The notes beneath the pieces were generated by a model that worked only from the letters and a program-made list of their open reading frames with translations, had not been told where the DNA came from and did not search any database. Shown here piece after piece: positions 1-8,671 of a stretch of 64,000 bases of DNA (the first letter of the stretch is position 1; every line of letters starts with the position of its first letter). Position numbers and translations under genes: made by a program. The DNA comes from Mycobacterium conspicuum (GTDB lineage: Bacteria > Actinomycetota > Actinomycetes > Mycobacteriales > Mycobacteriaceae): assembly GCF_010730195.1 (NCBI RefSeq), contig NZ_AP022613.1, positions 5,456,001-5,520,000 on the forward strand, given 5' to 3'.

Positions 1-2
1 TC

Positions 3-611
3 ACCTCGGAGCGGGGCATGATCGCGCTCTCCCTGCCGACCATGCAGACGTGGTTCCAGCGCGACGGCGCGACCTACCTGGAGGTCCATGTCGACGCCCC
101 GAAGGATGCGGGCAGGGTGTTGCGTCAGGCCGAGAAGATCGCCGCCGCAAAGGATTTGTTCGCCTACAGCGGGCAGGACGCGGTGGACTCGGGGAAGGCA
201 GCGGTCGCCCAGATGGGGTCGCTGGCGGTATTCGTCCAGTGGATCGTGGCGCTGTTGGCAGCGATGGCCCTGTTCAACGCGTTCATGATCTCGGTGATCG
301 AGCGCAGGCGCGAGATCGGGGTGCTACGCGCCATGGGCGCATCGCGCGCGTACATCGCCAAATCAATCCTGGTCGAGTCGAGCAGTGTCGCGCTGCTGGG
401 CGGCGTTCTGGGGCTGTTGACCAGCCTGGTGGTGCACCGTCTGGGCACCTTGATCATGAGCACGGTGACGGCCATGACGGTGCGGTTTTCGGTGTCGCCC
501 GTCGACTTATTGAGCCTGTTGGTCGCGGTAATCCTGTGCTGGAGTGGCGCATTGCTGCCCGCGTCGCGGGCGGCGAAATCGACAATCGTGGACGCGCTGG
601 AAGTGGAGTAG
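3..611 (+). CDS. FtsX/MacB-type ABC transporter permease, C-terminal part (5' end outside window)
   Basis: This is the C-terminal ~200 residues of an ABC transporter permease of the FtsX/MacB family; the reading frame runs in from before the window. After an extracytoplasmic stretch come three hydrophobic segments, with the family-typical cytoplasmic sequence ERRREIGVLRAMGAS after the first, and the protein ends in a short basic tail (ASRAAKSTIVDALEVE). Such permeases work with an ATPase partner to export or extract lipids or peptides at the inner membrane; the partner would lie upstream. Only 2 bases separate its stop from the UbiA start, so it probably belongs to the operon that follows and may export that operon's product. 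The substrate cannot be read from the sequence. Confidence 0.85.
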   Translation, partial: TSERGMIALSLPTMQTWFQRDGATYLEVHVDAPKDAGRVLRQAEKIAAAKDLFAYSGQDAVDSGKAAVAQMGSLAVFVQWIVALLAAMALFNAFMISVIERRREIGVLRAMGASRAYIAKSILVESSSVALLGGVLGLLTSLVVHRLGTLIMSTVTAMTVRFSVSPVDLLSLLVAVILCWSGALLPASRAAKSTIVDALEVE

Positions 612-613
612 CT

Positions 614-1690
614 GTGGGGGATTACAAACTGGCGACCGAACCCACCGGGCTCACACGCTTCCTGCGCATGCCGCCTGAGGAGCGGTTGGCATGGGTGCGA
701 AGCTCCGAAGGTATCACCGCACCGGGCACGAGGCGGCTGGCCCGGTTTCTGGCGTTCGCGCGCCCGAGGACATGCATCCCGGGGATGTTGGCCTTTTATT
801 TCGCGACGGTGGTGTGTGGCGGGGTGCCGGTCGCCGACCTGATCGTGGGAATGGTGGTGTCCTACCACATCGCCGCGATCGCGAACTTGTACAACATGTA
901 CACCGACATCGAGGAGGACAACGAGAACATCCCCGTACGGGTTCTAGACCTTGGTCTCTACGGCAGGGCCCGCCTGCTTCGTGATACCCATCTGCTGACC
1001 GCGGGCGTCTTTTTGCTTTCACTGCTTGTCAATTGGTACTTCGCCGCGCTGACTCTGCTGGCTCTGATCGGATGTCAGCAATACTCTTTCCCGCCGTTTC
1101 GGATGAAGGCGAGGCCGCGCGTCGGGATCCTGTACTTCGCCAACGCAGTTGCCTATCCCTACCTCAGCGCGGCACTTGCCGCGCCAGAAAAGCTGCGCGT
1201 CTTCGGCAAAGAGGAGTACACCGCCCTCGCGGTCTACTTGTTTTTCTGGTTCTGCGCCAAGGGCCTGATCAAAAACGTGCCGGATTACGACGGGGACCGA
1301 CGGGCGAATTTGGCGACGTCGGCGACGTTGAGCGCCAGCAGGCGCCACGCGGCGATCATCGCCGCCGTAGCGACCGTGCTCGTTTACGCCGCTGTCACCG
1401 TCCCGGTGGCCTTCGGCTTCATCGGGGGAAAGTATTTGATCGCCGTGCTGTGGCTGCCGGTCGCTTCGTTCCAAGCTTGGCGCCTGGTGTACGAGTCTGA
1501 CCAGAAGTCGTGGAACGACATGCTGCGCGACGACATGTTCGTCTCCGTGGGGTATCTCTCGACGCTCATCCTGATCGAACGCATCTCTTTCATCGCCGTC
1601 ACGGTGGTATTCGCGGGGTTCGCCGTGATGCTGCTCTGCGACTGGCTGGGGTTGGACACCAGACGGAGAGAAGACTTCGAGTTGCCATGA
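614..1690 (+). CDS. UbiA-family membrane prenyltransferase
   Basis: This 358-residue polytopic membrane protein belongs to the UbiA superfamily, which moves prenyl groups from polyprenyl diphosphates to aromatic or sugar acceptors. Both Asp-rich Mg-diphosphate motifs are visible: N94-x3-D98-x3-D102 (NMYTDIEED) and D224-x-D226-x-D228 (PDYDGDRR). Hydrophobic helices fill the rest. The open frame extends far upstream, but that part reads over the permease in another frame. GTG at 614, 2 bases after the permease stop, is chosen because of this spacing and because the protein starts to look real there (VGDYKLATEP). It overlaps the next gene by ATGA. It is not the mycobacterial DPPR synthase UbiA (Rv3806c), which sits in the arabinan locus. 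The acceptor is unknown. Confidence 0.85.
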   Translation: MGDYKLATEPTGLTRFLRMPPEERLAWVRSSEGITAPGTRRLARFLAFARPRTCIPGMLAFYFATVVCGGVPVADLIVGMVVSYHIAAIANLYNMYTDIEEDNENIPVRVLDLGLYGRARLLRDTHLLTAGVFLLSLLVNWYFAALTLLALIGCQQYSFPPFRMKARPRVGILYFANAVAYPYLSAALAAPEKLRVFGKEEYTALAVYLFFWFCAKGLIKNVPDYDGDRRANLATSATLSASRRHAAIIAAVATVLVYAAVTVPVAFGFIGGKYLIAVLWLPVASFQAWRLVYESDQKSWNDMLRDDMFVSVGYLSTLILIERISFIAVTVVFAGFAVMLLCDWLGLDTRRREDFELP

Positions 1691-2727
1691 GAATCGACTT
1701 CGACCTCTCCCGAAACGAATTGCATCTCGGTCCACTGCCAGGAGTGCAGAGGGTCCTCGATTCGAGTGCCGCCAGCCTGAACCGCTACCCCGCGGACGCC
1801 GGCATCGCGCGGCTGGTGGAGCAGATCAGCGCGTTGCACGACGTGCCGCGCGACCAGGTGGTCGTAGGGGCGGGAAGTGTCGGCGTGCTCGACGCCCTCC
1901 TACACGCGCGACCGCAGGTCAACACCTCAACAGCGTTCGGAACGCCCACTTTTGACGAATACGCGGCGCTCGTGACACGCGCCGGCGGCAACTGCGCCGC
2001 GGTCCCTAGCACTCCACCCGGGACGCAGGCCCTGGACGCCATCCTCTCGCGCGTCGATGCCTCAACGCGGCAGGTCATCCTTGCCGCGCCGCACAACCCG
2101 ACAGGCTCCACCGTCAGCGTCGATGAACTCATTCGCTTCCGACGGGCTCTGCCGAAATCGGCACTGCTCGTTGTCGATCAGGCGTACGCGGAGTTCGACA
2201 TGACCACGACGTCGGACACGCTGTGCCAGATCGTGACTGAGCTGGATGGCGTACTGGTCCTGCGCAGCTTCTCCAAGGCTTACGGACTCGCTGGACTGCG
2301 AATCGGCTACGGAGTCTTCAGCAGCGCGGCGCTCGCGGCCAAAGTCCGGATCGCGGTGCCCACCTATTCGGTGAACTCGGTTGCAGTGGCAGCCGCCGGT
2401 GAGTCGTTGCGGCATCAACGGGAATTGCGGGAGAGGGTGGCGGGCGTCGTTGAGAGCCGTCGGCGCCTGGAGGCATTTCTGATCCGGCACGGCCTGTTCT
2501 GCGGGACCGAGTCTCAGGGGAACTTCGTTTGGCTAGCGACCCGGGAGTCGAATTCGTTGTTCTGGCATCTGCGCAGCGATGGCATCGCCTCACGCGAGTA
2601 CCCCGGGCTAGGCGTGCGGATCACGATCCAATCGGAGATCTCCGTTGATGCGGTATTAACGTCTCTGAGAACGCTTCTGGCGCAACGTCACGTCCGCGGC
2701 CGCGCATTCGCCGACTGCAATGCATAA
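1687..2727 (+). CDS. PLP-dependent class I/II aminotransferase, HisC-like
   Basis: This 346-residue fold-type I PLP enzyme resembles histidinol-phosphate aminotransferases and CobD-like decarboxylases. Visible features are a glycine-rich cofactor segment near residue 60 (VVGAGSVGVLDAL), the AAPHNPTGS loop, the VVDQAYAEF strand with the PLP-ring Asp, and the Schiff-base lysine K197 in SFSKAYGLAGLRIGY. Its length is normal for the family. The ATG overlaps the UbiA stop by 4 bases and its 3' end overlaps the ThDP-P450 gene by 8 bases, so translation is probably coupled. Histidine biosynthesis has its own hisC elsewhere in mycobacteria, so I infer a role in the specialised pathway of this operon, making or consuming an amine; the substrate is unknown. 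Confidence 0.85.
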   Translation: MRIDFDLSRNELHLGPLPGVQRVLDSSAASLNRYPADAGIARLVEQISALHDVPRDQVVVGAGSVGVLDALLHARPQVNTSTAFGTPTFDEYAALVTRAGGNCAAVPSTPPGTQALDAILSRVDASTRQVILAAPHNPTGSTVSVDELIRFRRALPKSALLVVDQAYAEFDMTTTSDTLCQIVTELDGVLVLRSFSKAYGLAGLRIGYGVFSSAALAAKVRIAVPTYSVNSVAVAAAGESLRHQRELRERVAGVVESRRRLEAFLIRHGLFCGTESQGNFVWLATRESNSLFWHLRSDGIASREYPGLGVRITIQSEISVDAVLTSLRTLLAQRHVRGRAFADCNA

Positions 2728-5700
2728 CCGCCACCTGTTCTCCAACGCTCTCGGACGCCGGCGATTCGCGGACGAGCTGGTGGACTATTTGATCAGCCTC
2801 GGCGTCGAGTATCTGTTCGGCATGCCCGCGGAGTCGGTGAATTCGTTGGTGCACGCGGCGAGCCGCCGCAGTGAGATCGAGGTCGTCAGCACCCGGCACG
2901 AGGCGGCGGCCGCACTCATGGCGGTCGGGTACGCGCGGACCAGCGGCCGATTGGGCGTGTGCTTTGGAACCGCGGGCCCCGGGGCCACCAACCTGTTGAC
3001 CGGAACCTACGAGGCTTTCGTCGGACGGGTGCCACTACTCGCGATCAGCGGTCAAGTGCCAGTTGCCAGCGTGGGCCGAGACTCGTTCCAGGAAATCGAC
3101 TCAGCAGCCCTTTTCTCGTCGTGCACCGCCTCCTCCGTCCAAATCAACGCCACCAGCCAATTCGAGCGGTTCGCCCGGTCGTGCACGTTGGCGATGCACG
3201 AGGCCACCGCCTGCCACGTCGCGATCCCCGGCGACGTGCTGTACAGCCCCATCGGCGCGCTCGACACGGGGTTCCGCACCCCCGACGTACCGAGTCCGTC
3301 GGTGGCAAGTAAAGAAGAGCTGCGCGAGGTCCTGGAGTTCCTGGACGCGGATGACCTGGCCATCGCCGTTTCGGATGACACGTATATCGCTCTGGCTCAA
3401 GAGCTTTCCGCCCGGCTTGAATGCTCGGTGCATAGCCTGGCAGATGACAGCCAAATTCACGCCGGCAATGTGTTGCTCGTGGGCCGTTCGAGCCCGCTGA
3501 TCAAGCAGCGCGTCCACGCGCACGCCAACCTGCTCGAACTCACCGACCGTCGGTTTACGGCCCGCTCGACACCGTATGCCAGGCAGATCATCTGCGACGT
3601 GGACGCCACGCTGCGGGCCGCGCTCGGTTCGAATGCCAACGGCGAATTTCGCGACTCCGCTTCAGGACCCTGGCAGTTGTTTTCCGACCTCAACGAGGTC
3701 AGCGCCGTTCTGCCGGACAGCATTTCGCTCAACACAGCAGTCGTGTCTAGCCTAGCCGGTATTCAAGGAGCGGCGCTGCCGCTGGGCATCGGCGGGGCAC
3801 TGGCCGATCGCGCGGCGTCGCGCAACCTCGTCGTCACCGACTATCGCCAGCTCGGCCAATTTGTCGCGGAACTGTCCAGTCTGCCCAGCTCCGTTGACCT
3901 CGCCGTGATCTGTGTGGTAGATGATCGCGAAACACTCTCGCGCATAACGCGTCTCGGTCCTTCCATGTCGCTGCGCACCGCTACCGCGGAATCCGTCGAG
4001 GACCTCTCCCGCGTGCTTTCAGTCAGCGCCGCGCCACGGTGCCCAGCCCTCATTGGCCTGCTGCACAATGCTTTTGCGCCGCCCGTCCCGCCGCAGCGGC
4101 TCGGCGAGCTTTCGCTCGCCGCACACCTCCGCATCAATCTCGCGACTCCGGTCCAGATCAGCGAGTCCTGCGCTTCGGTTCTCCCGTTCCTCGGCGCTAC
4201 GCAGCGCAGCGTCAACGCCCAAGCCCCCTCGATGAACGCGTCCGCGTTGCGAAAGATGGGAGTCGCGTCGGCGGGCACGGTGGCCGCTACCGGGGCTGCG
4301 CTGCTGTTGCAGCTCAACGGGATTTACGACGCGGCACTGGACAACGCCAGGATCCTGGTCGTTACCGTTGAGCCGCAGGCCTGGTCACTCGACGCCTGCC
4401 GGTTGCTGGACGGGGTCACCGCCGCGCGCTACGTCGTTGACAACCCAACTACCGCAGCGACAACGGTGCAACGGGCCTGCGCCACCGCCGCCTCGCCAGG
4501 GGCTGGCATTGTGCATCTCCAGGTGCTGCCGGGCGCACTCGACGTTGAATGGTATGAGCACGAGCCGGGCCCGGCCGAGACGGTCACACCGCGGCATCCT
4601 GCCGCTGCCCCGGACCCGTCCGCGCTCAAACGCGCGGTCGCCGCGCTGCGCGACGCCCGACGGGTCGCGATAGTCGCCGGCAGGGGCGCGGCCGGGTGCT
4701 CGAATCAACTCGCCGAACTATCCGGCTTGTTGGGCTGCCGCGTGCACCTGACAATGGGTGGCGATTCGGTGATCTCAAGCCCAATCGTACGATCGCACAG
4801 CAGGATTGGCGGATCGGGTGACTTGCGGGCGTTTCACGAGGTCGCCCGTGCCGACGTACTGCTTCTGATCGGCGTGTCCAACAGAGGCTCGGCCTTTGAG
4901 TTGAGGGTGTCCGGTCGAACCATCGCGGTGAACCTCGACCCCAACACGATGCTGCGGCTCGGCGAGCACGACATCTGCGTCCTCGGCGATGCCATGGCGG
5001 CGCTGGAGTCGATCGTCGCTGCGCTGCGTGTCGACTCGCCGTCGCGCCCACCGGCGCCCCCTCGCCCGTCGTCACGGAGGAAATCATCTATCGCACAACG
5101 TGTCTCGAGACGCGCGGAGAACGCGCCGCTGCGCGCGTCGAGTCTCACCCAGGCCCTCGACGAGGAGCTGCGTCGATACGACGGGAGCTGCACCGTCTGC
5201 GCGGACGTGGGTGTCAACACGTTGTGGGTCTACCGATACATCACCTCCATGACGCACAGCATTTGGTCAGCATCGTTTGGCACCATGGGTTTTGCGGTTC
5301 CGGCCGCCATCACGGTGGCTCGAAATTCCGCGGCGCCGACGCTGGTGGTCGCTGTCGCGGGCGACGGCGGAACGGGGATCACGCTGAGCCAGATTGCATC
5401 GTCGGCCGGTCTCACCGCACCCGTGGTCTTCGTCGTCGTGAACAACATGGCGCTCGCCGCGATCAAATACGAAAACGAGATCATGGGCTGGCCGGACCGC
5501 GGATCCGCCCTTCCCGATATCGATTTCGCGCAATACGCCGCCTCCGTCGGAGTGCCGTCGCGGCGAGTCGACACCCTGCGTGAATTCCGCGCCACCTTCA
5601 AAGAGGCGATCAGCGGGGGCGGCCCATATCTAATCGACGCGCGCTGCGTCCTCAACGATGCCCCGGTCCAAGCCGGGAAGAAAAACTGGCGGCAGGTAAT

Positions 5701-7345
5701 GGGCTTCTTTGTCGCCTGGTCGCAAGAGGGCCGCGCCGGCCTCGACTCATTCGGTGAAGTCCTGCGTGCCGTGGTGCGCGCAAAGCTTGACGAGAAGGGC
5801 ATTTCGCCCGGCACAAGAGAGGTTGATGACGCGTTGACGGTCCCGCAAAGCAGTTGCCCGGTAACCAAAGCTGACCATCCAAGGCTGGCCTGCGCCCAGC
5901 CGTCGCCGCTCGGGGGCCCGCGGTCCACGGGGCGGCGCAGCGTGGTCAGCTCGCTGCGACCGGACCCCCTGTGGCCGACCCGGCTGTCCGTGTCGACGTT
6001 GTCCGGCGCCGCGCGCGGCTTTGGTCGTCCGACTCCGCTTCCCCCCGGGCCTAAGGGGCTTCCCGTCGTCGGCTCGTTCTTCCAATTACGCAGGGACCCT
6101 TTCGAGTTCATGAAGCGGGGTGCGGCCCGGTACGGCGATATCTTCCGGGCCCCGCTGCCGTTGCTCGACCTCGTCGCGGTGACGCATCCGGATCTGGTGC
6201 ACGAATTCATGGAGGAGCCGACCGGCCGCTTCAGCCGATACGGCCCGGTGCGGCCGATGTTGTCGATCATCGGCGCGAACAGCATCATGCTGGACGGCCC
6301 GAAACTGCGCGAACGCCGGGGGATGTTGACGCCCATGTTCGCCCGCAGGCACCAGACGAACATCGCCGAGGTTGTCTCGAGTGAATTGGCGCGCCGGCTG
6401 GACGGATGGGCAGCGTGGGCCGCGACGGGCCGGCCGGTGAACTTGCAGGATGAGATCTTCCAGACGACGCTGTCGGTCTATCTGCGGGCGTTGTTCTCCG
6501 TCTCGGTCAGCGATCCCGAGCTCCGTCAACTCGACGCGGACATGCGGGCGATCACCGGTCTGCTGGGTCTGACCACGCTGATGGTGCCGTTCCCCAGACT
6601 GAACGTCGCGCCGGCGCTGGCACGCACCTACCGGCTCGTCGGGCGTCTCATCCGAGAGCGCAAAGCTCGCCCGTTGGACGTACCCGACTTTCTCGATACG
6701 TTGCTCGAAGCCAGATATCAGGACGGTTCGCCAATGTCCAAGGCGGACTTGGCAGCAGAGATTGTCGGCCTACTCGGCGGCGCCTACGACCCCAGCGCCG
6801 CTGCCCTGACGTGGGCCGTCGCGTTGCTGGTGAACCACCCCGACCAGTTGGCAACCCTGCTCGACGAAATCGATGCGCTCGGCGGGGCGCCGCCCGGCTA
6901 CGACGACCTGCCCAGGCTGGAATGGACCAAGGCGTGCTTCGACGAGGCGCAGCGCATGCAGGGGCACCCGTTTTTCCCGCGATACTGCATGGAAGACACC
7001 ACCCTCGGGGACTACCGGCTGCCCAAGTACACCCTGCTGGGCGCGTCGATGTCGGTGATCCACCGCGACCCGCGCTGGTGGCCCGAGCCGGATCGGTACG
7101 AGCCCGCCCGGTTCCTGGACCGCGAGCAGATTCAGGCACGACCGCGGCTGGCGTTCATGCCCTTCAGCGCCGGGCAGCACTTTTGCATGGGCACCCAAAT
7201 GGCGTACATGACGGCGCAATTCTTTCTGGCGACGTTGTTTCAGCGGTACCGGCTGAGCGTGCCGCAGGGGTGGCGACCCCAGCCCCACTTCACCTTCTCG
7301 GTGACCGTCAAAGGTGGGCTGCCCGTGAGGTTGTCCGAGGTATGA
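2720..7345 (+). CDS. Tandem ThDP-dependent enzyme fused to a cytochrome P450 (1541 aa)
   Basis: Order of domains read from the translation: an acetolactate-synthase-like PYR domain (about 15-180) with the catalytic Glu E61 in STRHEAAAALMAVGYAR and the G83-x2-G86-x-G88 loop; a weak central domain; a PP-like domain (about 340-460) in which the GDG motif reads T373-D374-Y375 and the Asn pair is DD; a second PYR-like domain (about 463-611) with no Glu at the expected place; a clear central domain (about 630-800); and a good PP domain (about 807-985) with G881-D882-G883 and N908-N909. After a linker of about 110 residues comes a P450 (about 1105-1541) with E1409-x2-R1412 and heme ligand C1489 in FSAGQHFCMG. 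One open frame covers everything; GTG codons at 5942 and 5990 could also start the P450 separately. Reaction unknown: ThDP chemistry followed by oxidation is the inference. Confidence 0.85.
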   Translation: MHNRHLFSNALGRRRFADELVDYLISLGVEYLFGMPAESVNSLVHAASRRSEIEVVSTRHEAAAALMAVGYARTSGRLGVCFGTAGPGATNLLTGTYEAFVGRVPLLAISGQVPVASVGRDSFQEIDSAALFSSCTASSVQINATSQFERFARSCTLAMHEATACHVAIPGDVLYSPIGALDTGFRTPDVPSPSVASKEELREVLEFLDADDLAIAVSDDTYIALAQELSARLECSVHSLADDSQIHAGNVLLVGRSSPLIKQRVHAHANLLELTDRRFTARSTPYARQIICDVDATLRAALGSNANGEFRDSASGPWQLFSDLNEVSAVLPDSISLNTAVVSSLAGIQGAALPLGIGGALADRAASRNLVVTDYRQLGQFVAELSSLPSSVDLAVICVVDDRETLSRITRLGPSMSLRTATAESVEDLSRVLSVSAAPRCPALIGLLHNAFAPPVPPQRLGELSLAAHLRINLATPVQISESCASVLPFLGATQRSVNAQAPSMNASALRKMGVASAGTVAATGAALLLQLNGIYDAALDNARILVVTVEPQAWSLDACRLLDGVTAARYVVDNPTTAATTVQRACATAASPGAGIVHLQVLPGALDVEWYEHEPGPAETVTPRHPAAAPDPSALKRAVAALRDARRVAIVAGRGAAGCSNQLAELSGLLGCRVHLTMGGDSVISSPIVRSHSRIGGSGDLRAFHEVARADVLLLIGVSNRGSAFELRVSGRTIAVNLDPNTMLRLGEHDICVLGDAMAALESIVAALRVDSPSRPPAPPRPSSRRKSSIAQRVSRRAENAPLRASSLTQALDEELRRYDGSCTVCADVGVNTLWVYRYITSMTHSIWSASFGTMGFAVPAAITVARNSAAPTLVVAVAGDGGTGITLSQIASSAGLTAPVVFVVVNNMALAAIKYENEIMGWPDRGSALPDIDFAQYAASVGVPSRRVDTLREFRATFKEAISGGGPYLIDARCVLNDAPVQAGKKNWRQVMGFFVAWSQEGRAGLDSFGEVLRAVVRAKLDEKGISPGTREVDDALTVPQSSCPVTKADHPRLACAQPSPLGGPRSTGRRSVVSSLRPDPLWPTRLSVSTLSGAARGFGRPTPLPPGPKGLPVVGSFFQLRRDPFEFMKRGAARYGDIFRAPLPLLDLVAVTHPDLVHEFMEEPTGRFSRYGPVRPMLSIIGANSIMLDGPKLRERRGMLTPMFARRHQTNIAEVVSSELARRLDGWAAWAATGRPVNLQDEIFQTTLSVYLRALFSVSVSDPELRQLDADMRAITGLLGLTTLMVPFPRLNVAPALARTYRLVGRLIRERKARPLDVPDFLDTLLEARYQDGSPMSKADLAAEIVGLLGGAYDPSAAALTWAVALLVNHPDQLATLLDEIDALGGAPPGYDDLPRLEWTKACFDEAQRMQGHPFFPRYCMEDTTLGDYRLPKYTLLGASMSVIHRDPRWWPEPDRYEPARFLDREQIQARPRLAFMPFSAGQHFCMGTQMAYMTAQFFLATLFQRYRLSVPQGWRPQPHFTFSVTVKGGLPVRLSEV

Positions 7346-7950
7346 CCGGTGCATCCGTCAACGGGGTTAGAGTCGCGGACGTGCCCAAGATCAGCGCCGC
7401 ATCCGTCGAGGAGCACCGCGAGTCGGTGCAACGGCGCGTCTTCGAGGCCTTCGCCACGCTGATGACCGAGTACAGCTTCGACGCGATCACGATGGCCAAA
7501 CTCGCGACGCGGGCGGGCATCGGGCGCACGGCGATCTACCACCACTTCGCCGACAAGGAAGCGGTCGTCGTCGCGTTCGCATCGCACGAAACGAGCCGCT
7601 ACATCGACGGGCTGCGCGCGAATCTGGCCGGTGTCGAAGACCCGGTGCAACGGCTGGGGATCTACGTCCGGCATCAACTCACTGCCGGTCAGGAATTTCA
7701 CATCGGGCTGGGGCCACAGCTTTATCGCACACTTTCGCGGGACGCGATGAGTGCAATCCGCGAACATGTGACGGCGGTCGAGGACGTGTTGCGGGAGATA
7801 CTGACCGCTGGCGTCTCGACCGGACAATTCACGGTCGAGGATCAGGCGGCGGCGATGTCGTTGATCCACGCCTGCCTTAGCCCTCGCGACCTGCCGGCCG
7901 CCGAGGTCGAGCGATTTGTCTTGCGTGCGTTGGGGGCAACCCCCTCGTGA
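7342..7950 (+). CDS. TetR-family transcriptional regulator
   Basis: This 202-residue protein has an N-terminal TetR helix-turn-helix (about residues 25-75: the AITMAKLATRAGIGRTAIYHH recognition region) and a helical ligand-binding half with no recognisable ligand signature. The ATG overlaps the stop of the ThDP-P450 gene by ATGA, so it is the last coupled gene of the biosynthetic operon and is likely its local regulator. The nearest palindrome of suitable size, TTGACAA-G-TTGTCAA, lies 31 bases downstream in front of the heme oxygenase gene, so it may also control that gene. The ligand may be a pathway intermediate; this is inference. Confidence 0.85.
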   Translation: MTGASVNGVRVADVPKISAASVEEHRESVQRRVFEAFATLMTEYSFDAITMAKLATRAGIGRTAIYHHFADKEAVVVAFASHETSRYIDGLRANLAGVEDPVQRLGIYVRHQLTAGQEFHIGLGPQLYRTLSRDAMSAIREHVTAVEDVLREILTAGVSTGQFTVEDQAAAMSLIHACLSPRDLPAAEVERFVLRALGATPS

Positions 7951-7980
7951 AGACAACCTCGTCCGACTGTGCTAGTTTTT

Positions 7981-7995
7981 TTGACAAGTTGTCAA
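7981..7995. promoter_or_regulatory. 15-bp perfect palindrome, candidate TetR operator
   Basis: Two 7-base arms, TTGACAA and TTGTCAA, flank a single G. The site lies 19 bases before the heme oxygenase start in a locally AT-rich stretch and also contains a TTGACA hexamer that could serve as a -35 box. The adjacent upstream TetR gene is the obvious candidate binder. Seen in sequence; the pairing is inference. Confidence 0.6.
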
Positions 7996-8014
7996 TATCT
8001 TTTGGGAGCCGAGC

Positions 8015-8665
8015 ATGTCAGTGAGCGCCGCCAAGCGCGCGCGACCCCTGTCCGTCGCGATGAAAGAGGGGTCGGCGGCCGAGCACGACGCCGCCGAAGG
8101 GTCCTCGTTCGTCGCGGAACTGCTCGCCGGTCGGATCAACGGCCAGGGCTATGCCGATTACCTGCGCCGGCTGCGCGTGGTTTACGGCGCGCTCGAGGAT
8201 GCCGTGCGCGCCCGCCGCGACGACCCGCTCGTCTCCGCCGTGTACGACCCGGAACTGGAGCGGCTCGCGGCCATCGACACCGACTTGGCGCACTGGGCCC
8301 CAGGTGCCACCCACCACGTCGAATCCCCCGCCGCCCAGGCCTACCGCGATCGGGTCGCGGCCGCGTCCTGGGGCGGCGCCCTGGTGGCGCATCACTACAC
8401 CCGTTACCTTGGCGACCTCTCCGGCGGCCAGGCCATCGGCAAGATCCTCAACCGCACTTTCGATCTCGGCGGTGCCGGGTTGGCCTTCTACGAATTTCCG
8501 ATGCGGGCCAAGCCCTATAAGGACTCCTACCGGGCCAAGCTCGACGGGCTCAGCCTCGACGCCGACGAAATCGATCGCGCGGTCGACGAGGTGAAGGTCG
8601 CCTTCTCGCTGAATCAGGCGCTGTTCGACGAACTCGCCGACAACATGCCGGCCTATCGGCGCTGA
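8015..8665 (+). CDS. Biliverdin-producing heme oxygenase (HO-1/HmuO type)
   Basis: This 216-residue protein matches canonical alpha-helical heme oxygenases, which cleave heme with O2 and reductant to biliverdin, CO and Fe(II). The proximal heme His is H24 (SAAEHDAAEGSSF). The distal-helix signature HYTRYLGDLSGGQ is intact, including the glycines that make room for O2. A GGGAG ribosome site precedes the ATG. Most mycobacteria degrade heme with the unrelated MhuD, so a canonical enzyme here is less common. It sits 64 bases after the TetR gene, behind a palindrome; it could serve iron acquisition or heme turnover connected with the neighbouring P450. The second idea is speculation. Confidence 0.9.
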   Translation: MSVSAAKRARPLSVAMKEGSAAEHDAAEGSSFVAELLAGRINGQGYADYLRRLRVVYGALEDAVRARRDDPLVSAVYDPELERLAAIDTDLAHWAPGATHHVESPAAQAYRDRVAAASWGGALVAHHYTRYLGDLSGGQAIGKILNRTFDLGGAGLAFYEFPMRAKPYKDSYRAKLDGLSLDADEIDRAVDEVKVAFSLNQALFDELADNMPAYRR

Positions 8666-8671
8666 CTCGCG

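Noticed and set aside
50..613. N-terminal extension of the UbiA gene
   Set aside because: Reads across the ABC permease in another frame and is Arg/Gly-rich; a GTG 2 bases after the permease stop is the natural start.
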